Assembly: GCA_025351205.1 (NCBI GenBank)
Contig: JANXWI010000338.1
Span: forward strand, 1 to 8,477
Length of the DNA stretch: 8,477 nt
Direction of reading: 5' to 3'
Source: Deinococcus sp.
GTDB taxonomy: Bacteria > Deinococcota > Deinococci > Deinococcales > Deinococcaceae
The notes beneath the pieces are model-generated. The model worked only from the letters and a program-made list of their open reading frames with translations. It was not told the DNA's origin and made no database searches. Of the stretch, positions 1 through 8,477 are shown piece by piece; position 1 is the first letter of the stretch, and each line of letters begins with the position of its first letter. A program made the translations under genes and the position numbers.

Positions 1-1179
<1,179 letters not shown>

Positions 1180-1207
1180 ATAGCCTCATCAAACTTAGCA
1201 ACCAAGA

Positions 1208-1263
1208 TTACAGCCACCCAGGCGCACAACCCGTAGACTCCGGGTCAGCCTGGGTGGCTGTAA
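1208..1263. repeat. Perfect 16-bp inverted repeat (large hairpin) between clpX and lon
   Basis: The left arm TTACAGCCACCCAGGC (1208-1223) is matched without error by its reverse complement at 1248-1263, around a 24-base loop. Within the loop ACCCG (1229-1233) and CGGGT (1241-1245) can form a second stem on top. No T-tract follows, so it is not a canonical intrinsic terminator. If lon is transcribed from near the HAIR site, the hairpin lies in the lon leader RNA. If clpX and lon are co-transcribed, it could be a processing, stability or attenuation element. Confidence 0.7.
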
Positions 1264-1355
1264 CCATTCTGTGTGTCTGGTTCTCTACACTGACCAGATT
1301 AGACCTGCCATCATCCGTCACCGCGTTTACTCTCAACACCTGCCACCCGCCGCGC

Positions 1356-1361
1356 AAGGAG
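1356..1361 (+). promoter_or_regulatory. Ribosome binding site that sets the lon start
   Basis: AAGGAG lies five bases before the ATG at 1367. This decides between that ATG and an in-frame GTG at 1271, which would add 32 residues with no resemblance to a Lon N-terminus. Confidence 0.85.
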
Positions 1362-1366
1362 TCCGA

Positions 1367-3823
<2,457 letters not shown>

Positions 3824-3846
3824 ACAGTTAAGGATTGAAGCTGGCG

Positions 3847-3880
3847 AAGCGGAACCGGAGCGATCTGGTTCCGCTTTTCT
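3847..3880 (+). terminator. Rho-independent terminator of lon
   Basis: AAGCGGAACC (3847-3856) pairs perfectly with GGTTCCGCTT (3867-3876). Three more pairs (one G-U) extend the stem to a GCGA loop at 3860-3863, a stable GNRA tetraloop. The stem runs into TTTTCT. It begins 24 bases past the lon stop. Confidence 0.9.
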
Positions 3881-3896
3881 GGTGCGCTGTAGCCGC

Positions 3897-3902
3897 TATG
3901 AT
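3897..3902 (+). promoter_or_regulatory. Candidate -10 element (TATGAT) for leaderless DUF433 transcript
   Basis: TATGAT matches the -10 consensus at five of six positions and ends seven bases before the ATG at 3910. Transcription would then begin at or next to that ATG, giving a leaderless mRNA. Leaderless genes with a TANNNT box right before the start codon are common in Deinococcus. No good -35 hexamer is visible, and there is no Shine-Dalgarno sequence before the ATG, which fits this reading. Confidence 0.5.
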
Positions 3903-3909
3903 GTCTTGT

Positions 3910-4137
3910 ATGAGCTTTCTGGAGCGCGTGACAGTCGATCCAATGCAATGTGGCGGGCGGCCCTGCATTCGGGGTATGCGCATTCGGGTCAGCGACATAC
4001 TCGACTTGCTTGGCCAGGGTGTGAGCGAGACCGAGATTCTGACCGATTTTCCTGATCTGGAGCGGGAAGATATCTATGCGGCCCTTCTTTACGCAGCACG
4101 GTATGTCGATCATCCACGGTTGAGTGCCCGAACCTGA
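3910..4137 (+). CDS. DUF433 domain protein, orphan VapB-like antitoxin
   Basis: This is a 75-residue protein of the DUF433 family: small proteins with a helix-turn-helix-like fold, usually encoded beside a PIN-like toxin and treated as antitoxins. Family landmarks are the N-terminal FLERVTVDP, GGRPCIRGMRIRV in the middle, and the ILDLLGQG / EILTDFPDLEREDI / AALLYAARY helices. The ATG at 3910 is chosen because the family begins at this point and a -10 box sits just before it. Earlier in-frame ATGs (3898, 3901) overlap that box, and a TTG at 3835 lies inside the lon terminator region. No toxin gene follows in the same direction: the next gene is convergent, AT-rich and not PIN-like. The protein is therefore an orphan here and may be a solitary regulator or a remnant of a toxin-antitoxin pair. 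Its GC content is visibly lower than that of lon. Confidence 0.8.
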   Translation: MSFLERVTVDPMQCGGRPCIRGMRIRVSDILDLLGQGVSETEILTDFPDLEREDIYAALLYAARYVDHPRLSART

Positions 4138-4147
4138 CAAGTTAAAG

Positions 4148-4180
4148 AGGCGAAACCGGAGCAACCTGGTTCCACTTTTC
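4148..4180 (+). terminator. Degenerate copy of the lon terminator after the DUF433 gene
   Basis: A hairpin-like sequence runs into TTTTCTG eleven bases after the DUF433 stop. Over its last 28 bases it matches the lon terminator at 25 positions, including the loop (GCAA instead of GCGA, both GNRA). Its left arm has diverged: AACC/GGTT still pairs but the outer stem has mismatches at 4151/4174 and 4153/4172. It may be a weak terminator for the antitoxin-like gene, possibly also acting on the convergent gene. Confidence 0.55.
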
Positions 4181-4193
4181 TGATGATTTACGA

Positions 4194-4205
4194 ACTCAAT
4201 TGAGT
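4194..4205. repeat. 12-bp perfect palindrome between convergent genes
   Basis: ACTCAATTGAGT is a perfect palindrome five bases beyond the stop codon of the minus-strand gene, at the left edge of the AT-rich patch. There is no loop and no T-tract, so it is a poor terminator. It could be a protein-binding site or chance in AT-rich DNA. Confidence 0.3.
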
Positions 4206-4209
4206 ATAT

Positions 4210-4638
4210 TTACAGTTTAGAAAAGTTTTGATCGAAGTGGCTAGGTTCATGGTTTTCTTTCTGGTCCTCGTGTACATGGCATCCGTAAGAGACAATAAAC
4301 GATCTTCCTTCCTTTGAGTCCAGTGCAAAAAGCTGCTTGTCTTCATCCATTTTTGAACTAGCGAAACCAATACGGGTCGCCTGATTACAATTATATGAAA
4401 TTTTATAAACTTTAAGAAACGAATCAAGATAGGTGTTAACTAAATGCAACCCCTCTACACCTTTAAACAGAATATCTATTCTCGACGGATGTTCATGGAC
4501 TATGTGTCCCATTGCTGTCAGCTCCGCATCATCAGAAGTGTCCAGTTTTACACTCCTCAGCAGTAAAGAGGAATGACTGACCGAATATCTCCAGAGTTGG
4601 AAGTATCTGTTGGTAAAACTATGCAGCAGTTCGTCCAT
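4210..4638 (-). CDS. Hypothetical protein, AT-rich orphan gene
   Basis: This frame encodes 142 residues that I cannot assign to a family. The composition looks like a real soluble protein: no signal peptide and no membrane segment. Mixed hydrophobic and charged strands (QLWRYSVSHSSLLLRSVK, RIDILFKGVEGLHLV, RSFIVSYGCHVHED) suggest a beta-rich fold with a helical N-terminus, and the C-terminus is rich in His, Glu and Asn. The main oddity is base composition: the gene and its edges are strongly AT-rich with A/T-ending codons, while neighbours are GC-rich, a clear sign of recent transfer. There is no Shine-Dalgarno sequence, but a TAACAT box ends eight bases before the ATG, fitting leaderless expression. 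It converges on the DUF433 gene. It could be a stand-alone accessory protein, or an immunity- or antitoxin-like protein that lost its partner; nothing in the sequence proves either. A competing 79-residue frame at 4188-4427 is shorter and less protein-like. Confidence 0.6.
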   Translation of the reverse strand: MDELLHSFTNRYFQLWRYSVSHSSLLLRSVKLDTSDDAELTAMGHIVHEHPSRIDILFKGVEGLHLVNTYLDSFLKVYKISYNCNQATRIGFASSKMDEDKQLFALDSKEGRSFIVSYGCHVHEDQKENHEPSHFDQNFSKL

Positions 4639-5010
4639 CTTGGCGCATGTTAGCGTCTTTTCGCCGCGCAGCCGCGTTGCTGAATGTGGGCGTGTTCTGA
4701 CGTGTGGGCTTATTTCCGGAGACTTGGTGTTCTCAGTGGACTGGTTTCAACGTGTCCACTCAGCCAGTCCCCCATCTCCCGCCCTCCATCCCATACAATG
4801 ACCCGGATGCTTCGTGCAAAGCCGCGCAGGATGAGGGTGTGTCCCGCGCTGACCAGGAAGACGGCTCGCCCGGTTCTGGCCCGTTCTACACGTTGGTTGA
4901 GCTTTCGGGAATAACATTTTGAGAGCAGTCGCAGGCCTGTGGATGGTCTGAGGCACAGGAATTGTCAGGCGCTGGAAGCAGGTCGAGGGCGCCGCAGCAG
5001 GGGAGAGGTC
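4639..5010. other. Intergenic region with hairpin and weak promoter-like boxes, no convincing gene
   Basis: This 372-base gap separates the divergent AT-rich gene and methyltransferase gene. Composition returns to GC-rich by about 4660. An imperfect inverted repeat at 4732-4763 pairs CTcAGTGGAC with GTCCACTcAG around a 12-base loop, without a T-tract. Two boxes resemble -10 elements on the plus strand, TACAAT (4794-4799) and TAACAT (4912-4917), but neither has a good -35 partner. Either could drive the methyltransferase gene with a leader of roughly 90 or 200 bases. Short open frames here (38-76 codons) lack ribosome sites and recognisable content. Confidence 0.5.
4647..4652 (-). promoter_or_regulatory. 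Candidate -10 element (TAACAT) for the AT-rich orphan gene
   Basis: Read on the minus strand, TAACAT fits the TANNNT pattern and ends eight bases before the ATG at 4638. This is the spacing expected if transcription starts at the initiation codon. No -35 hexamer was recognised in the GC-rich DNA behind it. Confidence 0.4.
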
Positions 5011-6498
5011 ATGACCAAGGGTTCAGCAGCAAGAAAGCCAGATTCGAGAAAAGCAGATGCCAGAAAGACAGCTCCGAAAAAAACGGATGCCCGCAAATCG
5101 GATTCCAGAAAGCTGGATTCGCGGACACCGGCACCGGACCGGCGCAGCATCGAACAGAAGAAGGCGGACCGCAAGGCCGAGTACCGCGCCGCCGCCGAGC
5201 CAAGGGTGCAGGTGCCTACCACCATGATGGAATTGAAGAACGAGAAGCTCGTGGCCGGCGGCCTGGGGCTGGCCCGCAGCGAGGCGGGCGTGGTGCTGGT
5301 GCGCGGCGCGTTGCCCGGCGAGACGGTGCGGGCCGAGGTCCGTCCGGGCAAGGGCGTAAACCAGGGCGTGACCCGCGAGGTGCTGAGCGCCAGCCCGGAC
5401 AGGGTAGAAGCGCCCGACCTGCCCACCACCGACCTCGCCCACGCCAGCTACCACGCGCAGCTGCGCTACAAGCGCGAGTTCGTGCAGGAGGCCATGAGCC
5501 GCATCGCCAAGCTGGGCACTGAGCAGGTGGCGGCGGTGGCCCCTACCGTGCCCAGCCCGCGCCAGTGGGCCTACCGCAACACCGCCCAGTACCTCGTGAC
5601 GCCGGGTGGCCTGGCGTACCGCGAACGTCGCAGCAACTCAGCGCTGCCCACCGAACACGATCCGCTGGTGATGGAGAACATCCAGACGGTCATCCGGCTG
5701 CTCGACACCTCGAAGCTGGAAGGCGTGCTGGAAATCAGCCTGCGCGGCAGCCGCCTGACCGGGGAAGTGGTGGCGGCGCTGATCGCGCCCGGCGAACCAA
5801 AGGCTTACCTGAAGGCCGCCGACGAGCTGATGGACTGCGGCGTGGTGGGCGTGTCGCTGGCTGCCCCGGCAGGCCGCCGCTTCAGCGCAGGCGTGCAGCT
5901 GGTGGCGGGCGAGAGCGAGATTCTGGAGCAGTACGGCGAGGTGCAGGTGAGCGTCTCGGCGTCGGGGTTCGCGCAGATCAATCCGGAGGCGGCGGGGCTG
6001 GCCTACGTATCGGCGGCGCGGCTGGCCGGAAACGGCCCGATGGCCCTGGACTTGTACGGCGGCAGCGGGGCCATCGGGCGGCACATGGCCCTCAACTTCG
6101 GTCGGGTGGTGGTGCTCGACACCGATTTCGACGCCCTGGCACGCGGCAGGCACGATATCCGCACCGCTGGCACGCGCAACATGACCTACCGCGACGGTGA
6201 CGCCGCGCAGCTGTACCAGAGCAGCCTCCAGGCAGGCGTGATTGTGGTGGACCCGCCGCGCGTGGGCCTGTCGGACGCCTCCAGAGACGCCCTTCAAAGC
6301 AGCTCGGCGCTACGGCTGGTGTACGTGAGCTGTGACCCGGCCACCTGGGCGCGCGACGTGGGCGACCTGATCAGGCGCGGCTGGACGCTGGGCGAGGTGA
6401 CGCCGCACGACTTCTACCCGCAGACCAGCCACGTGGAAGTGGTGAGCGTGCTGACGCGTACAGAATTACCCGAGAAGCTGAACGTCACCGAGGGGTAA
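5011..6498 (+). CDS. Class I SAM-dependent RNA (uracil-C5) methyltransferase, TrmA/RlmD family, without Fe-S cysteines
   Basis: This 495-residue enzyme belongs to the family that methylates C5 of uridine in tRNA or 23S rRNA using S-adenosylmethionine. The ATG at 5011 has GGGAGAGG just upstream; an earlier in-frame start at 4939 lacks support. Residues 9-38 form a basic tail of six five-residue repeats (K-x-[DA]-[ASP]-[RK]). Residues about 70-130 look like a TRAM RNA-binding domain. The catalytic domain shows FAQINPE (Gln322, Asn324), SAM motif I DLYGGSGAIG (from Asp347), VVDPPR (Asp414), the nucleophile Cys441 in VSCDP, and the terminal HVE (Glu476). Only two cysteines occur in the whole protein (MDCG and Cys441), so the 4Fe-4S cluster of RlmD-type members cannot form; that place reads DLAHASYHAQLRYK (141-154), with no Cys. 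Substrate (tRNA or rRNA) cannot be decided from sequence, so no symbol is given. Confidence 0.9.
   Translation: MTKGSAARKPDSRKADARKTAPKKTDARKSDSRKLDSRTPAPDRRSIEQKKADRKAEYRAAAEPRVQVPTTMMELKNEKLVAGGLGLARSEAGVVLVRGALPGETVRAEVRPGKGVNQGVTREVLSASPDRVEAPDLPTTDLAHASYHAQLRYKREFVQEAMSRIAKLGTEQVAAVAPTVPSPRQWAYRNTAQYLVTPGGLAYRERRSNSALPTEHDPLVMENIQTVIRLLDTSKLEGVLEISLRGSRLTGEVVAALIAPGEPKAYLKAADELMDCGVVGVSLAAPAGRRFSAGVQLVAGESEILEQYGEVQVSVSASGFAQINPEAAGLAYVSAARLAGNGPMALDLYGGSGAIGRHMALNFGRVVVLDTDFDALARGRHDIRTAGTRNMTYRDGDAAQLYQSSLQAGVIVVDPPRVGLSDASRDALQSSSALRLVYVSCDPATWARDVGDLIRRGWTLGEVTPHDFYPQTSHVEVVSVLTRTELPEKLNVTEG
5035..5124 (+). repeat. Six in-frame 15-bp repeats encoding a basic pentapeptide tail
   Basis: Six consecutive 15-base units encode residues 9-38 of the methyltransferase as K-x-[DA]-[ASP]-[RK]. 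Examples are KPDSR, KADAR, KTDAR and KSDSR. The units are diverged at DNA level (AGA, CGC and CGG arginine codons) and relatively A-rich compared with the rest of the gene. The product is a long, disordered, positively charged tail, probably for RNA contact. Confidence 0.85.
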
Positions 6499-6515
6499 GG
6501 AAAGGCCGGTCTGGG

Positions 6516-6593
6516 GGCCGCCCTCACCCCTTGCTGCGCAAGGCCCTCTGCAAGCAGCTGTACCAGTCTCCCAGAGGGAGAGGGGAAACGGCC
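6516..6593. repeat. Palindromic intergenic repeat element, copy A
   Basis: The ends GGCCG (6516-6520) and CGGCC (6589-6593) are complementary, followed inward by CCCTC (6521-6525) with GAGGG (6580-6584). Inside are two hairpins: CCTTGC-TGC-GCAAGG (6529-6543) and CCCTCT (6544-6549) with AGAGGG (6573-6578). It begins 17 bases past the methyltransferase stop. It resembles the C/G-rich repetitive extragenic elements seen in GC-rich bacterial genomes, and may also end transcription. Confidence 0.65.
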
Positions 6594-6629
6594 AGGATGA
6601 GGGGATTGAGTTCAGGCCTGCTTGGTGGT

Positions 6630-6679
6630 CCCCTCTCCCCCTCGCTGCGCGAGGCCCCTCTCCCGCCAGGGGCGAGGGG
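6630..6679. repeat. Palindromic intergenic repeat element, copy B
   Basis: The outer arms CCCCTCTCCCC (6630-6640) and GGGGCGAGGGG (6669-6679) pair with one mismatch. The inner hairpin CCTCGC-TGC-GCGAGG (6640-6654) corresponds to that of copy A with one base pair exchanged on both strands (T-A to C-G). A second inner stem GCCCCT (6654-6659) with AGGGGC (6668-6673) parallels copy A. This supports a common origin and a conserved fold. Confidence 0.65.
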
Positions 6680-7057
6680 TAAGGGCCATACCTCGCTGAC
6701 GCTTGGTGGAAAAAGCTGGTCGTCAGAAAAACTCGCAGCCCGAAAACATCACCGCCGCACAGCCTTCGGCGGATCAAAGCCGCGCCCAGGCGATTTCGTG
6801 ATTGGGCCGAACTCGCAAACCTTCCAGCATTAAAAAGCGGATTTCCGCCTTCCAGATGCGTGAAACCAGGGTCGATACCCCGCCGGATGAGCCGACGTGC
6901 CTTGCACATAGCGCAGCGCTTGACGGTTCTTTTAGCCCCCCTACCGCTCTGACCAAGGACGCGTTGATCAGTCTAGTACAGCGTCAACCGATCTGACGGG
7001 GGGGGGGGCAACTTCTGGTAAGTCATTGGATGCTCAGCCCGTTCACCCCCTCCCCAG

Positions 7058-7080
7058 CCCTCCCCCCTCAAGGGTGAGGG
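7058..7080. repeat. Third C/G-rich hairpin, possible inverted copy C of the repeat family
   Basis: A C-rich stretch pairs with AGGGTGAGGG (7071-7080) around a two-base turn with about one mismatch or bulge. Read on the minus strand it starts CCCTCACCCTTG, much like the beginning of copy A. It lies 17 bases beyond the stop of the minus-strand desaturase gene and could act as its transcription end, although no T-tract follows. Confidence 0.4.
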
Positions 7081-7097
7081 AGCGAAGCGGCCTAAAT

Positions 7098-8477
7098 TCA
7101 CCCCGCCCTAACCGGTTGTCTATGTACTAGCCCGTCATACCCCTCCCCGATCAACGTCCCGGCCCCGTTCCAGCCGCTCAGCATGCTCAGGGGTACACCG
7201 CCGCCGGGGTGAACCGTGCCGCCCACCTGCACCAGATTGCTCAGGCCCGCGAAGCGCCAGCCCGGGCGCAGGCTGCCGGTCAGGCCGTGCGGGGCGCGGC
7301 CATACAGCGCGCCCCCGTGGGCGGTGCGGGCGTAGTCGGTGGGCGACAGGGCGTGCCAGTCGGCAATGGGCAGCGGCATTCGGGCGGCGAGCTGCCGCAG
7401 CAGGAAGCGGGCGTACTCGCCCTGGTTACCTCCCGCCTCCGGCCTGGGCGGCGCGTTGACCAGCAGAAAGCCGCGCTCACCGTCCAGGTGCAGGTACAGC
7501 GCGGGGTCCGTCGGCAGCTGCCCGGCCCGGATGTCGCGCCACTCGCGGGCGTACTCGGGCGGAAACAGCAGGTGATGCGCGTGCCCCAGGTCTTCCGAGA
7601 AGCGCAGCTGCACCGCGAAGCCGCTCACGCCCCTGGCCTGCTGCTCCGGCCCGCGTCCCAGCCACTGTGAGGTCAGCGAACGGTCTGCGGCACTGACCCA
7701 GGCGTCGGCGGTAAACACACCCCGGCCCGTGTGAGCAGCCACCACCTTTCCGCCCCGCTGTATCAGGTGCACAACCCGTGTTCCGTACTCGAACCGCACG
7801 CCCAGCTCACGCGCCCGCGCCTCCAGCCGCGCCGCGAAGGCTCCCATACCTCCCGGCATGTGCCACACGCCCTGCCCCAGCTCCACCCAGGAAATATTGT
7901 GCAGCACCGCCGGGGCCTGATACGGGTTGGCCCCCAGGTAGGTGGCGAAGCGCAGCCAGAAGGGTGTGAGGTGCGGGCCGCTCTGCACCAGCTGCGAGAG
8001 TTTCAGGTGCGGCGCGGCGTTCATTCCCCGCGTCAGGGCGTAGCGGGCCAGTTCCAGTTTGCCGGGAGGCGGCCCGAAGATGAAGGTGGGCGCGGCGTCC
8101 TGGTACATCTGGCGGGCGTGGTCCAGCAGGCGCACGTAGTCGCGGCCCTCCTGGGCGCTGAGCTGCGAGAGCGTGCTGTCCAGGCTGCCCGCCACGTTCA
8201 GAGCTTCTGGCGCGAACACCCGCCCATCTGGATAGCCGTAGCGCGTGGTGGGCCGGGCCGGCGTGAGGGCGGGTTGTGGCAGGCCCAGCCGGGCATGCAC
8301 GCCCCGGAACACCTGCGGCATGGTGACCACGGTGGGACCGCTGGAGAACTGGTCCCAGCCGCCATCTGCCGGCCCCAGCGCCGCCTTGCCCCCGGCCCGC
8401 GTCAGATGGTCGAGCACCGTGACCTGTAGTCCCGCCTGCCGCAGCCGAAGGGCCGAGAGCAGCCCCGCGAAACCCGC
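7098..8477 (-). CDS. Phytoene desaturase family FAD-dependent oxidoreductase (carotenoid desaturase), 5' end outside window
   Basis: Members of this family introduce double bonds into carotenoid precursors at the membrane using FAD. The frame is open to the window edge, so 459 residues are visible and an internal GTG at 8417 is not the start. The first visible residues (AGFAGLLSALRLRQAG, then VTVLDHLTRAGGKA) are the end of the dinucleotide-binding GxGxxG fold with the family's GGKA motif. Perhaps ten residues are missing. Further landmarks are MPGGMGAFAARLEARARELG, typical of the second FAD segment, and the C-terminal NLVQVGGTVHPGGGVPLSMLSG. The GGGxPL form recalls CrtD-type (C-3',4') desaturases or related enzymes more than classic CrtI, but I cannot settle the exact reaction, so no symbol is given. 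Pigment formation fits a Deinococcus-like host. It converges on the methyltransferase gene, with a repeat-rich gap between. Confidence 0.88.
   Translation of the reverse strand, partial: AGFAGLLSALRLRQAGLQVTVLDHLTRAGGKAALGPADGGWDQFSSGPTVVTMPQVFRGVHARLGLPQPALTPARPTTRYGYPDGRVFAPEALNVAGSLDSTLSQLSAQEGRDYVRLLDHARQMYQDAAPTFIFGPPPGKLELARYALTRGMNAAPHLKLSQLVQSGPHLTPFWLRFATYLGANPYQAPAVLHNISWVELGQGVWHMPGGMGAFAARLEARARELGVRFEYGTRVVHLIQRGGKVVAAHTGRGVFTADAWVSAADRSLTSQWLGRGPEQQARGVSGFAVQLRFSEDLGHAHHLLFPPEYAREWRDIRAGQLPTDPALYLHLDGERGFLLVNAPPRPEAGGNQGEYARFLLRQLAARMPLPIADWHALSPTDYARTAHGGALYGRAPHGLTGSLRPGWRFAGLSNLVQVGGTVHPGGGVPLSMLSGWNGAGTLIGEGYDGLVHRQPVRAG

Larger units (their letters stand above)
6499..7097. 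other. Non-coding repeat-bearing intergenic region between convergent genes
   Basis: These 599 bases carry the palindromic elements described separately and no convincing gene. Other small structures are CTGACG/CGTCAG (6696-6701, 6721-6726), CCGCCG/CGGCGG (6752-6757, 6767-6772), and a short minus-strand stem GCGGA/TCCGC (6837-6848) running into five T residues that might be a weak terminator. A run of eleven G occupies 6998-7008. Open frames on both strands here run through the repeats and show no family features or ribosome sites. I recognise no transposase or tRNA. Confidence 0.6.

Noticed and set aside
1271..1366. N-terminal extension of Lon from a GTG at 1271
   Set aside because: There is no ribosome site, the 32 residues do not resemble a Lon N-terminus, and the ATG at 1367 has AAGGAG at good spacing.
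3835..3909. N-terminal extension of the DUF433 protein from a TTG
   Set aside because: The extension would be read through the lon terminator hairpin, and the DUF433 family begins at the 3910 ATG.
4798..4914. 38-codon Arg-rich frame starting at an ATG in the TACAAT box region
   Set aside because: The Arg-rich content is typical of chance frames in GC-rich DNA, with no supporting ribosome site or homology that I recognise.
4704..4922. Small plus-strand frame ending ...GPFYTLVELSGITF
   Set aside because: The C-terminal half looks mildly protein-like, but there is no ribosome site, no recognised family, and overlapping frames of similar length exist on both strands.
5638..6297. 219-codon antisense frame in the methyltransferase gene
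   Set aside because: It is an antisense shadow of a well-supported gene.
6466..6909. 147-codon minus-strand frame across the repeat region, considered as a transposase remnant
   Set aside because: It runs through the palindromic repeats and into the methyltransferase end, and shows no transposase motifs or clear terminal inverted repeats.
6516..7080. CRISPR array
   Set aside because: The repeats are only two or three diverged palindromes with irregular spacing and no spacer-repeat pattern.
7731..8429. 232-codon plus-strand frame opposite the desaturase gene
   Set aside because: It is an antisense shadow. The minus strand carries clear FAD-binding and carotenoid desaturase motifs along its whole length.

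Overview
The window reads as a chromosomal segment of a Deinococcus-like bacterium. This is inferred from four things: GC-rich coding with strong G/C at third codon positions, adjacent clpX and lon genes, a perfect HspR-type operator (HAIR) ahead of lon, and a carotenoid desaturase nearby. No rRNA or other taxonomic marker is present, so the genus is an inference.

Layout. Positions 1-1179 (+) hold clpX, missing only its first few codons. Its last codons contain a perfect CTTGAGT-N7-ACTCAAG inverted repeat, a candidate heat-shock repressor site. A 188-bp gap with a long perfect hairpin follows, then lon (1367-3823, +). A strong terminator closes lon. A small DUF433 (VapB-like antitoxin) gene with no toxin partner follows (3910-4137, +), probably read from a leaderless promoter. 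It ends in a second, decayed copy of the lon terminator. Positions 4181-4640 are AT-rich, unlike everything around them, and carry one unrecognised minus-strand gene (4210-4638). A roughly 370-bp gap leads to a TrmA/RlmD-type RNA methyltransferase (5011-6498, +) with an unusual basic pentapeptide-repeat tail and no Fe-S cysteines. Positions 6499-7097 are non-coding, with C/G-rich palindromic repeat elements and an 11-G run. The right end (7098-8477, -) is the 3' part of a phytoene-desaturase-family gene cut by the window edge.

How the parts fit. ClpX and Lon are the two ATP-dependent protein-quality-control machines, and the operator suggests that lon at least is under heat-shock control. Between lon and the methyltransferase lies a small accessory patch (orphan antitoxin-like gene plus AT-rich orphan gene) that looks acquired in one or more insertion events downstream of the lon terminator. 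The methyltransferase and the carotenoid gene are ordinary chromosomal functions with no evident link to the protease cluster. I see no complete novel multi-gene system. The most informative signals are the operator embedded in clpX, the duplicated terminator around the DUF433 gene, the AT-rich orphan gene, and the methyltransferase tail.
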